From the NCBI RefSeq assembly GCF_023283825.1, contig NZ_JAKILD010000015.1, forward strand, positions 1 through 64,000: a DNA stretch of 64,000 bases, written 5' to 3'. Positions 9,694 to 19,823 of this stretch are shown here, one piece after another. The stretch comes from Shewanella olleyana. Lineage in GTDB: Bacteria > Pseudomonadota > Gammaproteobacteria > Enterobacterales > Shewanellaceae. The notes under the pieces were generated by a model that was not told the origin of the DNA, made no database searches, and was given only the letters and a program-made list of their open reading frames with translations. Each line of letters begins with the position of its first letter. Position 1 is the first letter of the stretch. The translations under genes were made by a program, and so were the position numbers.

Positions 9694-11553
9694 TTAACCT
9701 TCTAACTTACTGCGATCGCGAATTGCGCCTTTATCGGCACTTGTCGCAAGCAAAGCGTATGCTTTTAGCGCTAACGAAACATAACGTTCACGAGCCACTG
9801 GTTTCCAAGCTTGTAACCCTTTGGCTTCCATTGCTGCTTTACGCGCTTCAAGTTCTTCATCAGAAATGGCTAACTTGATGCTACGAGAAGGAATATCAAT
9901 TTCAATTTGATCGCCATTTTCAACTAAAGCAATGGTGCCACCAGCTGCCGCTTCAGGAGAAATATGACCGATAGATAACCCAGATGTACCACCAGAGAAA
10001 CGTCCATCTGTAATGAGCGCACAGGCTTTACCTAAGCCGCGAGATTTAAGGTAAGTGGTTGGATACAACATCTCTTGCATCCCTGGGCCGCCTTTAGGGC
10101 CTTCATAACGAATAACCACCACATCACCAGCAACGACTTCGCCACCTAAAATACCGTCAACGGCATCATCTTGGCTTTCGTATATACGGGCACTACCCGT
10201 AAAGGTTAGGTTTTCTTCATCAACACCGGCGGTTTTCACGATACAACCATTGGTAGCCACATTGCCCGATAACACAGCTAAACCGCCTTCTTGGCTAAAG
10301 GCATTTTCGCGAGTACGAATACAGCCTTCTTGGCGATCATCATCGACACTGTCCCAGTAGCAATCTTGGCTAAAGGCTGTTTGGGTAGGAATACCTGCTG
10401 GCCCCGCACTATAAAAACGACGTACGCTTTCATCTTGGGTTTGTGCGATATCGTATTTAGCGAGAACCGACTTTAAATTACCGCCATTGTCTGCTGCCAC
10501 ATGTGGCACATCAGTATGCAACAACCCAGCTCTATCAAGCTCACCTAAAATCCCCATCACGCCACCAGCACGATGCACGTCTTCCATATGGTATTTAGGT
10601 GTAGAAGGTGCCACTTTACATAAATGCGGCACTAGGCGTGACATTCTATCGATGTCATCCATAGTGAAGTCGACTTCACCTTCTTGAGCTGCGGCAATTA
10701 AATGTAAAACCGTATTTGATGAACCGCCCATAGCGATATCAAGTGCCATGGCGTTTTCGAATGACTTAAATGAAGCAACATTACGTGGAAGTACACTGTC
10801 ATCATCATCACGATAATAACGGGTAGTGATATCCATAATGCGGCGACCGGCTTCTAAAAACAGGTTACGACGTGCAGCATGGGTTGCGAGTAACGAGCCA
10901 TTACCAGGCAGTGATAAACCTAATGCTTCTGTTAAACAGTTCATCGAGTTCGCGGTGAACATGCCTGAACACGAACCACATGTTGGACATGCACTGCGTT
11001 CAATTTGCTTACTGTCTTCATCACTGACATTGGTATCAGCACCAGCCACCATCGCATCGACTAAATCAAGTTTAATGATCTTATCTGAAAGCTTAGTTTT
11101 ACCCGCTTCCATTGGCCCGCCAGAAACAAATATCACTGGGATATTAAGGCGCAGCGCCGCCATCAACATGCCCGGCGTAATTTTGTCACAGTTAGAGATA
11201 CACACTAATGCATCAGCACAATGGGCATTGACCATGTACTCAACACTGTCCGCAATCAGTTCACGTGATGGTAAGCTGTAAAGCATACCGCCATGACCCA
11301 TTGCGATACCATCGTCCACTGCGATGGTGTTGAATTCTTTCGCGATACCGCCTGCTTCTTCAATAGCGCCTGCCACTAATTGGCCCATGTCTTTTAAATG
11401 CACATGGCCTGGAACAAACTGAGTAAACGAGTTTGAAACCGCGATAATTGGCTTACCAAAATCCTTTTCTTTTACACCAGTTGCACGCCATAGAGCACGG
11501 GCACCCGCCATATTGCGACCTTCAGTACTGGTTGCTGAGCGTAATTTAGGCAT
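9694..11553 (-). CDS. ilvD: Dihydroxy-acid dehydratase (IlvD)
   Basis: A 619-residue iron-sulfur dehydratase that makes the 2-oxo acid precursors of valine and isoleucine. Cluster-binding cysteines are seen in [12 protein letters not shown] (near 123) and [19 protein letters not shown] (near 195), and GRFSGGTSG lies near residue 520. Length matches E. coli IlvD (616). An AAGGAAGG ribosome site precedes the ATG. It is read between ilvE and ilvA. Confidence 0.96.
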   Translation of the reverse strand: MPKLRSATSTEGRNMAGARALWRATGVKEKDFGKPIIAVSNSFTQFVPGHVHLKDMGQLVAGAIEEAGGIAKEFNTIAVDDGIAMGHGGMLYSLPSRELIADSVEYMVNAHCADALVCISNCDKITPGMLMAALRLNIPVIFVSGGPMEAGKTKLSDKIIKLDLVDAMVAGADTNVSDEDSKQIERSACPTCGSCSGMFTANSMNCLTEALGLSLPGNGSLLATHAARRNLFLEAGRRIMDITTRYYRDDDDSVLPRNVASFKSFENAMALDIAMGGSSNTVLHLIAAAQEGEVDFTMDDIDRMSRLVPHLCKVAPSTPKYHMEDVHRAGGVMGILGELDRAGLLHTDVPHVAADNGGNLKSVLAKYDIAQTQDESVRRFYSAGPAGIPTQTAFSQDCYWDSVDDDRQEGCIRTRENAFSQEGGLAVLSGNVATNGCIVKTAGVDEENLTFTGSARIYESQDDAVDGILGGEVVAGDVVVIRYEGPKGGPGMQEMLYPTTYLKSRGLGKACALITDGRFSGGTSGLSIGHISPEAAAGGTIALVENGDQIEIDIPSRSIKLAISDEELEARKAAMEAKGLQAWKPVARERYVSLALKAYALLATSADKGAIRDRSKLEG

Positions 11554-11670
11554 TGTCTTTTCCTTCCTTAATCATTCCATTCATCAGTAATGGAATAGGC
11601 AAATAGGGTTAATTTATTTGAGTCATTTCTTCCGACTCACAAAAATTTTGATTATTATTTTCAGCCAGTT

Positions 11671-12606
11671 TTAACCTGACTTTTTTAGCGGCTCTAGCCA
11701 GCCCCATTTATCTTCGGTTTCACCGTTAAACAGGCCAAAAAAGCTGCTTTGAACTTGTTTAGTCACTGGGCCACGCTTACCTGCGCCAACCTCGATGCGA
11801 TCGACGCTTCTTACAGGCACAATTTCAGCAGCGGTGCCTGTCATAAAGATTTCATCTGCAACATATAAAAATTCGCGCGCCATGGCTTCTTCTATTACTT
11901 CGTAGCCTAGGTCTTTCGCAAGTACCATGATGGTATCGCGAGTGATCCCCTTTAAAATTGCGGCCGTAGCTGGCGGGGTATAAATCTTATTGTTTTTCAC
12001 CACAAATAAGTTGGCGCCAGCGCCTTCACTCACTAAGCCATTAGTATCCAGTGCAATACCTTCATCAAAACCATTGCGCTTTGCTTCTGTGGATATTTGT
12101 AATGAAGATAAGTAATTACCACCTGCTTTGGCGCCTGTTGGAATGGTGTTTGGAGCAAGACGTTGCCAAGAGGTTACAGCCACATCAACACCAGCATCCA
12201 TACTGTCTTCACCAAGGTACGCGCCCCAAGCAAAAGCAGCTACGACCATATCACATTGTGCGTCAATTGGCGGGGTGATCCCCATGCCAACATCCCCTAA
12301 AAATATTAACGGACGGATATAGGCGCTAGGTAAGTTGTTACTCATCACTGAGTCATTACACGCTTGCATAACTTGCTCAAAACTATAAGGCACATTCATT
12401 CGGTAAATTTTGGCTGAATCAAATAAACGTTGTACATGATCGGTTAACCGGAAACCTGCAGGGCCAAGATGGGTATCGTAAATACGAATACCTTCAAATA
12501 CTGAGGTGCCGTAATGCATCGCGTGTGTCATTACGTGTACTTTGGCGTTCTGCCAAGGCATGATTTCACCATTAAACCATATGAGTTCTGATTGTGTTGC
12601 AGCCAT
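11671..12606 (-). CDS. ilvE: Branched-chain amino acid aminotransferase, enterobacterial IlvE type
   Basis: A 311-residue fold-IV PLP aminotransferase, close to E. coli IlvE (309). It transfers the amino group from glutamate to the 2-oxo acids of valine, leucine and isoleucine. The PLP lysine lies in TGAKAGGNYL near residue 160. MHYGTSVFEGIR near residue 30 and GLVSEGAGANLFVV near residue 190 are family signatures. It sits between ilvM and ilvD as in E. coli. A second enzyme of another subfamily is encoded at 26945-28030. Confidence 0.95.
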   Translation of the reverse strand: MAATQSELIWFNGEIMPWQNAKVHVMTHAMHYGTSVFEGIRIYDTHLGPAGFRLTDHVQRLFDSAKIYRMNVPYSFEQVMQACNDSVMSNNLPSAYIRPLIFLGDVGMGITPPIDAQCDMVVAAFAWGAYLGEDSMDAGVDVAVTSWQRLAPNTIPTGAKAGGNYLSSLQISTEAKRNGFDEGIALDTNGLVSEGAGANLFVVKNNKIYTPPATAAILKGITRDTIMVLAKDLGYEVIEEAMAREFLYVADEIFMTGTAAEIVPVRSVDRIEVGAGKRGPVTKQVQSSFFGLFNGETEDKWGWLEPLKKSG

Positions 12607-12636
12607 AGTCTTTCCCTCTTGAAATTGATGAATTTA

Positions 12637-12912
12637 TTAAGCACTTGCCATGGCCGATATTTCGGCCTCTGCTTGCGCTGCAGAGCTTGTAATCACTTGG
12701 CAATCAAGCACATCAAATAATTTAGTTAATTGATGGGTTAATAGCTCAATCACTCGCTCACTTTGGACATCAAAATTCACTTTCAATGTACTGTCTTGAC
12801 TTACGGTCATGGTTAACTCCGTGATAGTAAAACCACGATGACGGGTGACGCGTAATACCCGCTCTAGCACTTCAGGTTGCTGCTTTAGGGTTAATTCAAC
12901 TGAATGCATCAT
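12637..12912 (-). CDS. ilvM: Acetolactate synthase II small subunit (IlvM)
   Basis: A 91-residue ACT-domain protein that supports the IlvG catalytic subunit. It has the pattern [20 protein letters not shown] and the beta strand FTITELTM seen in IlvM. It starts with two consecutive ATG codons that overlap the ilvG stop (ATGATG), so the two subunits are translationally coupled. E. coli IlvM has 87 residues. Confidence 0.92.
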   Translation of the reverse strand: MMHSVELTLKQQPEVLERVLRVTRHRGFTITELTMTVSQDSTLKVNFDVQSERVIELLTHQLTKLFDVLDCQVITSSAAQAEAEISAMASA

Positions 12913-14603
12913 GTTTGCTTCTCCATTTGATCCATCATGTCACTATTACACGCCCCTGGTGGGACTAACGGCCATACATTAAATGCATCATCGATGGCGA
13001 CATGAAGCATAAAGGGACCAGGTGTTGATAACATTTCATCTAGCGCAGCTTCCACCTCTTCAGCGCGATGAATAGTGCGACCAGGAATATCAAACGCTGA
13101 CGCCATTAAAACAAAGTCTGGGTTATCTGATAAATCGGTTTCACTGTATCTTTGCTCAAAAAACAATTGCTGCCACTGCTTTACCATGCCTAATTTTTGA
13201 TTATCGATAAGCAAAATTTTAACGGGTAATTTGCGACGTTTGATGGTGGTAAGCTCTTGCACGTTCATCATGAATGAACCATCACCCGACACTGTCACGA
13301 CAGTTGCGTCAGGACGCGCAACTTGAGCACCAATTGCCGCAGGTAAACCAAAGCCCATAGTGCCTAAGCCCGCACTCGATAAGTGATCTTCAGGGCGACG
13401 GAACCACATATGTTGCGCCACCCACATTTGGTGCTGGCCAACATCACAGCTGACAACACTGTCTTCAGGCAATTTGTTGGCTAATCGACGTAACATCGCA
13501 GGGGCATAAATCAGATCCCCAGGGTGTTGGTAGTCCCATTGATGCTCACGATATAACTCTTCTACTTCCAGTTGCCACTGCCCTAATTCAAGTGATTTAG
13601 ACTCAAGTGAAGCTGACAAGGCTGGTAACACTTGACGTAGATCCGCTGAAATCGCAACGTCGGCTTGGCGTAATTTATTGATCTCAGCAATATCGATATC
13701 AAGGTGTAACACCTTGGCATTTCCTGCAAATGTCGCTAAACGCCCTGTCACCCGATCATCAAAACGTGCGCCAACAACAATCAATAAATCACAGGCTTGT
13801 ACCGCCAAGTTTGCCGCTTTACCACCGTGCATGCCTAACATGCCCAAGTAGCCTTTAGTGCCGTGCTCAATAGCTCCTAAGCCTTTTAATGTGGCTACCG
13901 AAGGCATGCCGGTTTTATCAATAAACTGGCGTAAATGATCGACCGCGCCAGCCATACCTACACCACCACCCACATACAGGATTGGTTTTTTAGCTTGCTG
14001 TAATAATTCACCAGCAGCTTCAATCGCACTGACTTCTGGCTCTGGTTCTTCATTTACTGTAAGTAGCGGCGTTTTATATTCAAGTTCTGCAATTTGTATG
14101 TCTTTGGGAATATCGACTAATACTGGGCCTGGACGCCCTGACGCTGCAATTTCAAACGCTTTATAAAGCGTAGGAATTAACTCATTAATATCGGTCACCA
14201 TGAAGCTGTGTTTGGTACACGACAACGACATACCTAATACATCTATCTCTTGGAATGCATCTGTGCCAATCACTGCTGTCGACACTTGGCCAGTAATAGC
14301 CACCACAGGAACTGAATCTAGCAGCGCATCAGACAATGACGTAATAAGGTTAGTTGCGCCTGGACCTGAAGTCGCAAAACATACTCCAGTTTTACCACTG
14401 GCTCTGGCATAACCAACAGCTGCAAATGCAGCGCCTTGCTCATGGCGACTTAAAAGATGCTCAACGGGATGACCATACAAAGCATCATATATCGGCATAA
14501 TTGCACCGCCAGGGTAACCAAAAACAGTCGTGACCCCATGTGCGGCCAATACTTTGATTACTGCGTCTGCGCCTCGCATTTTCTGCCCTGTTTCCATAGT
14601 CAT
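12909..14603 (-). CDS. ilvG: Acetolactate synthase II large subunit (IlvG)
   Basis: A thiamine diphosphate enzyme of about 564 residues that joins two pyruvates, or pyruvate and 2-oxobutanoate, in the first common step of branched-chain synthesis. It shows [14 protein letters not shown], the catalytic Glu in RHEQGA, the FAD-region segment RFDDRVTGR and the cofactor motif [17 protein letters not shown]. The frame extends to a TTG at 14624, but ATG 14603 or ATG 14597 is more probable. Unlike the frameshifted ilvG of E. coli K-12, this one is intact. It follows the leader peptide and attenuator. Confidence 0.93.
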   Translation of the reverse strand: MTMETGQKMRGADAVIKVLAAHGVTTVFGYPGGAIMPIYDALYGHPVEHLLSRHEQGAAFAAVGYARASGKTGVCFATSGPGATNLITSLSDALLDSVPVVAITGQVSTAVIGTDAFQEIDVLGMSLSCTKHSFMVTDINELIPTLYKAFEIAASGRPGPVLVDIPKDIQIAELEYKTPLLTVNEEPEPEVSAIEAAGELLQQAKKPILYVGGGVGMAGAVDHLRQFIDKTGMPSVATLKGLGAIEHGTKGYLGMLGMHGGKAANLAVQACDLLIVVGARFDDRVTGRLATFAGNAKVLHLDIDIAEINKLRQADVAISADLRQVLPALSASLESKSLELGQWQLEVEELYREHQWDYQHPGDLIYAPAMLRRLANKLPEDSVVSCDVGQHQMWVAQHMWFRRPEDHLSSAGLGTMGFGLPAAIGAQVARPDATVVTVSGDGSFMMNVQELTTIKRRKLPVKILLIDNQKLGMVKQWQQLFFEQRYSETDLSDNPDFVLMASAFDIPGRTIHRAEEVEAALDEMLSTPGPFMLHVAIDDAFNVWPLVPPGACNSDMMDQMEKQT

Positions 14604-14693
14604 ATTCTCGTCATTCGTCAGCAATTACTGGTTTTAAAAAAGTGTTCTGTGATAAATCATTATTGAAGCGTTAGATTAATTAGGCCTAGAAAA

Positions 14694-14724
14694 CAAAAAA
14701 CCCCCGGTCCTTTCGGAGCGGGGG
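14694..14724 (-). promoter_or_regulatory. ilv operon attenuator (terminator hairpin)
   Basis: On the minus strand a GC-rich hairpin (CCCCCGCTCC / GGACCGGGGG, one mismatch, four-base loop) is followed by six Ts. It lies 20 bases after the leader peptide stop and about 90 bases before ilvG. This is the expected position for a transcription attenuator that opens when charged Ile, Val or Leu tRNA is scarce. Confidence 0.9.
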
Positions 14725-14743
14725 TTTTTGCAAATTCTGACTA

Positions 14744-14839
14744 TTAACTCAGTCTCGTTGCCAAACGCCACCCCCGCGGTGACTTAATAATCACGACGGT
14801 AATAATCACAATAATGAGTTGGGCAGCTTGGTTTAACAT
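14744..14839 (-). CDS. ilvL: ilv leader peptide (IlvL)
   Basis: A 31-residue peptide beginning MLNQAAQ and containing the run LIIVIITVVII, that is ten of eleven residues Leu, Ile or Val. It ends just before the attenuator hairpin. Ribosome stalling on these codons would favour an antiterminator and let RNA polymerase continue into ilvG. A GGA lies about ten bases before the ATG. E. coli IlvL has 32 residues and the same logic; the sequence here differs but keeps the regulatory codons. Confidence 0.93.
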   Translation of the reverse strand: MLNQAAQLIIVIITVVIIKSPRGWRLATRLS

Positions 14840-14853
14840 GTCTATCTGAGTCC

Positions 14854-14882
14854 TAAAAAATATTTGTTAAGTCTTCTGTCAA
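14854..14882 (-). promoter_or_regulatory. Probable promoter of ilvLGMEDA
   Basis: A perfect TTGACA (plus-strand 14877-14882) lies on the minus strand, with a weak AT-rich -10 (TTTTTA, 17-base spacing; TATTTT at 14 is an alternative). This starts RNA close to ilvL. The -35 is seen; the -10 assignment is uncertain. Confidence 0.5.
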
Positions 14883-15202
14883 ATCCGGCTCCTTGCCAGA
14901 CTTGTTTATAATTTATTCTCTATAGGAATACCATAAAGTGATTTATAAACACAACAAAAAATCCTGTGTTGCAAAAAAATTCAGCTTCCCTGCCGAGACA
15001 ATGCAAACAACAACAAAATCTAAAGCTATAATGAGAAAGATTAGTCCTGAGTATTAGCATGAGTATTAACACGTAATATTCTGGCTTACTTTTCCACCCT
15101 AAAATTCTATAGATTGTTTCTACTCTCCCATCTAGAAAAGTAGATTTGATGCCTGCTCGATAGCCTAGCTGAACAGGTACTTCACAACACAATCAACAAA
15201 TA
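14883..15202. other. Intergenic region between ilvC and the ilv leader
   Basis: About 320 bases with no convincing gene. A 90-codon open frame on the minus strand (15192-14920) has no family features. A stem of about ten pairs at roughly 15110-15135 on the minus strand, beyond ilvC, lacks a following T-run, so it is not a standard terminator. The region probably holds the ilvC transcript end and upstream control sites of ilvLGMEDA. Confidence 0.4.
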
Positions 15203-16684
15203 TTAGCTAGCTTCAACAATACCTTTCATATCAGTCATGTAACCGCGTAATTCTGCTCCGATAAACTCAACATCCGTATGACGAATCGCTTCATTCACTT
15301 CAATTAAACGCTTGTTATCAACACTGTTTGAACCTTCTTTAAGGCCAGCACCCAATAACTCTGGTGACATAGCTTTAACGTAATCAGTGAGTAATGGCAC
15401 TGCAGCGTGGTTGAATAAGTAACAACCGTATTCAGCAGTATCAGAAATTACGACGTTCATTTCATATAAACGCTTACGTGCAATGGTGTTGGCAATTAAT
15501 GGCGTTTCATGTAAAGACTCATAGTACGCAGACTCTTCGATGATGCCCGCTGCAACCATAGTATCGAACGCAAGCTCAACACCTGCTTTGATCATGGCCA
15601 CTAAGAAAATGCCTTTATCAAAGTAAGTTTGCTCATCAATATGTTCATCAGAAACTGGTGAGTTTTCAAAAGCAGTTTCGTTAGTTTCTGCTCTCCAACG
15701 AAGTAGATTTGCATCATCATTAGCCCAATCAGCCATCATAGTGCGAGAGAACTCACCACTGATAATGTCATCCATGTGCTTTTCAAATAGTGGCTTAAGA
15801 ATCACTTTTAATTCTTCAGCAACTTCAAATGCTTTTACTTTTCCAGGGTTTGATAAACGGTCCATCATGTTAGTGATGCCGCCATGTTTAAGCGCCTCAG
15901 TAACCGTTTCCCAACCTTGTTGAATTAACTTACCTGCGTAACCTGGCTCAACACCGTCAGCGACCATTTTCTCGTAACCTAAGATGGCGCCAGTTTGCAA
16001 CATGCCGCAAAGAATCGTTTGCTCGCCCATTAAGTCAGACTTAACTTCAGCCACAAAAGATGACAATAAAACACCTGCTCTGTCGCCACCTGTTGCACTT
16101 GCATAAGCTTTAGCAATGGCAAGACCGTCACCTTTAGGGTCGTTCTCAGGGTGAACAGCGATCAGAGTTGGTACACCAAAACCACGCTTATATTCTTCAC
16201 GTACTTCGGTACCTGGACACTTTGGAGCAACCATCACAACTGTGATATCTGAGCGAACCTGCATGCCTTCTTCAACAATGTTAAAACCGTGAGAGTAAGA
16301 CAAGGTAGACCCTTGCTTCATCAATGGCATAACAGCATTAACCACGTTTGAATGTTGCTTATCAGGAGTAAGGTTTAATACTAAATCTGCGTCAGGAATA
16401 AGTTCTTCAAACGTTCCTACTTTGAAACCATTGTCGGTAGCTTGCTTCCAAGAAGCGCGCTTTTCAGCAATAGCTTGAGGACGTAGTGCAAAAGAAATAT
16501 TTAAACCTGAGTCACGCATATTCAGACCTTGGTTTAGGCCTTGTGCCCCACAACCTAAGATCACGATGTTCCAATCTTTAATAAAATTACAACCGTCACT
16601 AAACTCAGTACGGTCCATAAAGCGGCATTGTGCCAATTGAGCTAATTGTTGACGTAAATTCAGAGAGTTAAAATAGTTAGCCAT
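15203..16684 (-). CDS. ilvC: Ketol-acid reductoisomerase, class II (IlvC)
   Basis: A 493-residue NADPH enzyme that isomerises and reduces acetolactate or acetohydroxybutyrate. It has the nucleotide loop [17 protein letters not shown] and two C-terminal knotted domains, as in the long enterobacterial form (E. coli 491). The frame is open up to 16765, but ATG 16684 is chosen because the protein then starts [17 protein letters not shown], as family members do, and AAGGTGG sits eight bases before it. It is transcribed away from ilvY across a shared control region. Confidence 0.95.
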   Translation of the reverse strand: MANYFNSLNLRQQLAQLAQCRFMDRTEFSDGCNFIKDWNIVILGCGAQGLNQGLNMRDSGLNISFALRPQAIAEKRASWKQATDNGFKVGTFEELIPDADLVLNLTPDKQHSNVVNAVMPLMKQGSTLSYSHGFNIVEEGMQVRSDITVVMVAPKCPGTEVREEYKRGFGVPTLIAVHPENDPKGDGLAIAKAYASATGGDRAGVLLSSFVAEVKSDLMGEQTILCGMLQTGAILGYEKMVADGVEPGYAGKLIQQGWETVTEALKHGGITNMMDRLSNPGKVKAFEVAEELKVILKPLFEKHMDDIISGEFSRTMMADWANDDANLLRWRAETNETAFENSPVSDEHIDEQTYFDKGIFLVAMIKAGVELAFDTMVAAGIIEESAYYESLHETPLIANTIARKRLYEMNVVISDTAEYGCYLFNHAAVPLLTDYVKAMSPELLGAGLKEGSNSVDNKRLIEVNEAIRHTDVEFIGAELRGYMTDMKGIVEAS

Positions 16685-16782
16685 CTGAGATACCACCTTT
16701 AATTCAGAAATTTGAGACACAACATTTTGGCAGTCTGATTGCTCAAAAGTTGTGATTGAAATCACTATAGCGCAAGCTAGTC

Positions 16783-16830
16783 ATTGCTTAAAATGATATA
16801 TTCGGGATGTTATGTTTCATTTTATGCAAT
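16783..16830. promoter_or_regulatory. Probable IlvY operator pair in the ilvC-ilvY intergenic region
   Basis: Two 14-base arms, ATTGCTTAAAATGA (16783-16796) and TCATTTTATGCAAT (16817-16830), are inverted copies with one mismatch, centred between the divergent starts of ilvC and ilvY. A further GCAA-N8-TTGC half-site pair lies at 16772-16787. LysR-type activators such as IlvY bind paired inverted sites in this position. Binding itself is inferred. Confidence 0.6.
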
Positions 16831-16885
16831 AATAAGGGTTCGCTAAAATAGACTTAAATACAGCTGATTTAAATAAGGTAAGAAC

Positions 16886-17758
16886 ATGGACATTCGTGCG
16901 TTAAAACTCTATTTACACCTATGTGATAGTCTGCATTTTGGTAAAACAGCAGAACAAACTCACGTGAGCCCATCGACCTTGAGTAGAGCTTTGCAGCGAC
17001 TTGAAGAAGAAGTGGGTTGTAAATTATTTGAGCGTGATAACCGCAGTGTCAGCATCACTCATGCAGGCAACGAGTTTAAACGCTTTGCTGAGCAAACTTT
17101 ATCTGAATGGCTTAACTTAAAAGGTCGCATTGACCCCGATCAGCCCTTACTTCACGGACGTATCAATTTATATTGCTCAGTGACCGCGGCCTATAGCCAC
17201 TTACCGGCGTTACTTGACCGCTTTAGGCGTGAGCACCCCATGGTAGAAATCACCCTGAACACTGGCGACGCCGCCAATGCTGTTGATGAAATTCAGCACA
17301 ATCGGGCCGACTTTGCCATTATTGCTCTGCCTGATGCGCTGCCATCTAGTCTTCACTTTGAAGAGATTGATCAAGTCCCTCTTCATGTTTACGCGCCAAC
17401 AATACATTGCATCGCCCAGCAGATGACCTCAGAAACACCCATCAACTGGGCAAAACTGCCTTATATCGTGCCCGATCATGGTCCAGGGCGCCGCCGTGCG
17501 GATAACTGGTTCAAAGCAATGGGATTTAAACCCAATATTTATGCACAAGTATCAGGACAAGAAGCAATAACCTCGATGGTCGCATTAGGATGTGGCGTGA
17601 GCATCAGCCCAGAAGTTGTTGTAGAAAATAGCCCTGTAAGAGGTCGACTAAAAAAACTTGAGTCCCCCCAAGCTATTTCTCCTTTCAAACTAGGTTGCTG
17701 CTGTAAAGAAAAGCGCATACAAGAACCTATTTTAAAAGCTTTTTTAGATGTAATTTAA
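16886..17758 (+). CDS. ilvY: LysR-type activator of ilvC (IlvY)
   Basis: A 290-residue LysR regulator. The N-terminal winged helix (1-60) contains HFGKTAEQTHVSPSTLSRALQRLEEEVGCKLF, and the effector domain follows with FCSV-like YCSVTAAYSHLPALLDRFR and MVALGCGVSISPEVVVENSP. These resemble E. coli IlvY closely. IlvY activates ilvC in response to acetolactate or acetohydroxybutyrate. AAGGTAAG precedes the ATG. It faces away from ilvC. Confidence 0.92.
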   Translation: MDIRALKLYLHLCDSLHFGKTAEQTHVSPSTLSRALQRLEEEVGCKLFERDNRSVSITHAGNEFKRFAEQTLSEWLNLKGRIDPDQPLLHGRINLYCSVTAAYSHLPALLDRFRREHPMVEITLNTGDAANAVDEIQHNRADFAIIALPDALPSSLHFEEIDQVPLHVYAPTIHCIAQQMTSETPINWAKLPYIVPDHGPGRRRADNWFKAMGFKPNIYAQVSGQEAITSMVALGCGVSISPEVVVENSPVRGRLKKLESPQAISPFKLGCCCKEKRIQEPILKAFLDVI

Positions 17759-17781
17759 TGCGCTTTTACTAGGTTCTATTT

Positions 17782-17960
17782 ATCTTTCAAGGTTGTTTTT
17801 GCAGCGAATGATTGGCGATTTATACAAGGCAGAGACTTTGCGGTGCAGTTATTCTACTTAGAGAGTCGATAACGCTGTAAAAATAGCCAACAAACGTTGC
17901 CCGAAGGGTTCGATTAAAACGCCTTTAACTCGAATAAAATTTAACCAACAAAGAACATCA
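17782..17960 (-). repeat. Degenerate, internally deleted copy of the miniature inverted-repeat element
   Basis: About 180 bases match the reverse complement of the element at 21922-22184. Shared stretches include AAGGTTGTTTTTGCAGCGAA, TATACAAGGCAGAGACTTTG and GTCGATAACGCTGTAAAAAT. About 90 bases of the central arm are missing and the conserved GGGCGTG ends are lost, so this copy is old or a deletion derivative. It fills most of the ilvY-comM gap. Confidence 0.8.
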
Positions 17961-17968
17961 GCCACTAA

Positions 17969-17995
17969 TTGTAGAACTTGTAGAACTTGTAGAAC
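17969..17995. repeat. Three perfect 9-base tandem repeats
   Basis: TTGTAGAAC is repeated three times without change, directly beside the degenerate miniature element. The rest of the gap up to comM (18000-18115) shows nothing recognisable except the comM ribosome site AAAGGA. Confidence 0.95.
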
Positions 17996-18115
17996 AATTA
18001 TTAATTTAATCTTTTGGTTTTATCGTCAATTCCTGTGCCTTCTTATTAAGCTGCTACACTTAATCCCAATTAATGGATTGCTTTAGTTAACATTAGCAAA
18101 CAAAAGGATTTGTTT

Positions 18116-19636
18116 ATGGCAATAGCCTGCGTAATGACCCGCGCCTGTTGTGGTGTGGAAGCCCCCAAAGTCACTGTTGAAGTGCATTTAAGTAACGGAC
18201 TACCTGCCTTTAATCTTGTTGGTTTACCCGAAACCTCTGTCAAAGAAGCCCGTGAGCGAGTCAGAAGTGCGTTAATTAATGCCGGTTTTGAATTTCCTAT
18301 GCAGCGAATAACGGTGAATCTCGCCCCTGCAGATCTGCCTAAGCAAGGTGGTCGATATGACCTTCCAATCGCTATCGGAATTTTAGCCGCTTCTGGTCAA
18401 GTACCGATAGATAAACTCCCCCACAGTGAGTTTATCGGTGAGCTCGCTCTGTCTGGTGAAGTTCGCCCCTGCATTGGCATTTTACCGGCCATTATTGCCG
18501 CTAAAAATCAGCAGCATCAGCTATTCATTCCCCTTGATAATCGTCATGAAGCTGAGCTCGTTGGTTTTGAAAAAACTCATTTTGTTGCGCATTTGCAGCA
18601 CCTTGCGGCTTTTATGCACGGGCAAGCTCAACTACCACTAGTGGATCAACAGCCGCAATGGTTTGAAGAGATAACCACTGGACCTGAATTGTGTTTAAGT
18701 GAAGTCATTGGTCAATATCAAGCTAAACAAGGATTGGAAATCGCTGCAGCAGGTGGCCACAACACTCTATTTTTAGGGCCTCCAGGCACCGGCAAGAGTA
18801 TGCTGGCCAACCGTATTATCCCTTTACTACCTAAGCTCAGTTATGAAGAAGCTATTGATGTCGCTGCGATTCATTCTGTAGCAGGGCTAAATATCAAGCC
18901 AAATGCATTTCTTGAACGCCCTTTTCGCGCGCCGCATCATACTTGCTCTTCGATTTCTCTAGTGGGTGGAGGCAGTATTCCAAAACCTGGAGAAATTTCA
19001 CTGGCTCATCGTGGAGTATTGTTTTTAGATGAAATAGCCGAGTTTCCGCGTAAAGTGCTGGATTGCCTACGAGAACCGATGGAGTCTGGTGAAGTCGTCA
19101 TTTCCCGCGCAGCAGCTAAGGTAAAATTTTCTAGTCGTTTCCAATTGATTGCAGCAATGAACCCTAGCCCTTGTGGAGATATTGATAATACCCGCTCAAC
19201 ACCCGATCAAATCCAGCGATATTTATCACGACTGTCAGGACCATTTCTCGATAGGTTTGATCTCACTATTGAAGTCCCTAAATTACCCGCTGGTACACTT
19301 ACTCAACCACAAAAAGTAGCTGAAAGTAGTGACAGCATTGCTAAACGAGTCAATCTTGCCCGTGAGCGCCAACTTTCTCGTGCAGGCGTACTGAATAGTG
19401 AGTTATCTCCTTCAATGCTTAAACAACATTTACACATGACTCAAGCAGATTTAGAGTTTCTTGATAAAAGCGTTCAACAACTCGGCCTATCTGTACGCAG
19501 CTTTCACCGTATTCAACGCGTTGCACGCACTATTGCAGATTTACAACAATCTAAGACAACTGAGCGACGTCATATTGCCCAAGCGCTTGGTTATCGTGCT
19601 ATGGACAGATTGATGAATCGGTTAGCGCAACAATGA
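18116..19636 (+). CDS. comM: ComM/YifB, Mg-chelatase-like AAA+ ATPase
   Basis: A 506-residue AAA+ protein. The N-terminal Lon-type fold (about 1-180) contains PAFNLVGLPETSVKEARERVRSA. The AAA+ module follows with Walker A GPPGTGKSML near residue 222, Walker B LFLDEIAEF near 302 and the sensor-region segment AMNPSPCGD, then a C-terminal helical domain. ComM is a hexameric helicase that promotes branch migration during natural transformation in Vibrio and Acinetobacter; it was formerly named a magnesium chelatase relative. ATG 18116 is favoured over the TTG at 18110 because AAAGGA lies seven bases upstream. Confidence 0.9.
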   Translation: MAIACVMTRACCGVEAPKVTVEVHLSNGLPAFNLVGLPETSVKEARERVRSALINAGFEFPMQRITVNLAPADLPKQGGRYDLPIAIGILAASGQVPIDKLPHSEFIGELALSGEVRPCIGILPAIIAAKNQQHQLFIPLDNRHEAELVGFEKTHFVAHLQHLAAFMHGQAQLPLVDQQPQWFEEITTGPELCLSEVIGQYQAKQGLEIAAAGGHNTLFLGPPGTGKSMLANRIIPLLPKLSYEEAIDVAAIHSVAGLNIKPNAFLERPFRAPHHTCSSISLVGGGSIPKPGEISLAHRGVLFLDEIAEFPRKVLDCLREPMESGEVVISRAAAKVKFSSRFQLIAAMNPSPCGDIDNTRSTPDQIQRYLSRLSGPFLDRFDLTIEVPKLPAGTLTQPQKVAESSDSIAKRVNLARERQLSRAGVLNSELSPSMLKQHLHMTQADLEFLDKSVQQLGLSVRSFHRIQRVARTIADLQQSKTTERRHIAQALGYRAMDRLMNRLAQQ

Positions 19637-19823
19637 TGCTCTCATAACTCCAAAGCAAACCGTGATCAAATGAGCAGTCTTTTATCTATTGCATCAGCTA
19701 TCCTGCCGCGATACAAACAGATGACTCTGTAATTTTTAGGTAAAAATTGCGATATTATTGTCCTTCGGATTGAGCGAAAGCTTGTCACGGAGTAACATAA
19801 GCCTCCATTCACAGGAGAGCTAG

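Noticed and set aside
12909..12912. Possible frameshift between ilvG and ilvM
   Set aside because: The ATGATG overlap is the normal translational coupling of these two subunits; both proteins are full length.
14920..15192. 90-codon minus-strand frame between ilvC and ilvL
   Set aside because: Composition is unlike a protein from this genome (many Cys and Phe), no ribosome site, and it occupies the expected control region.
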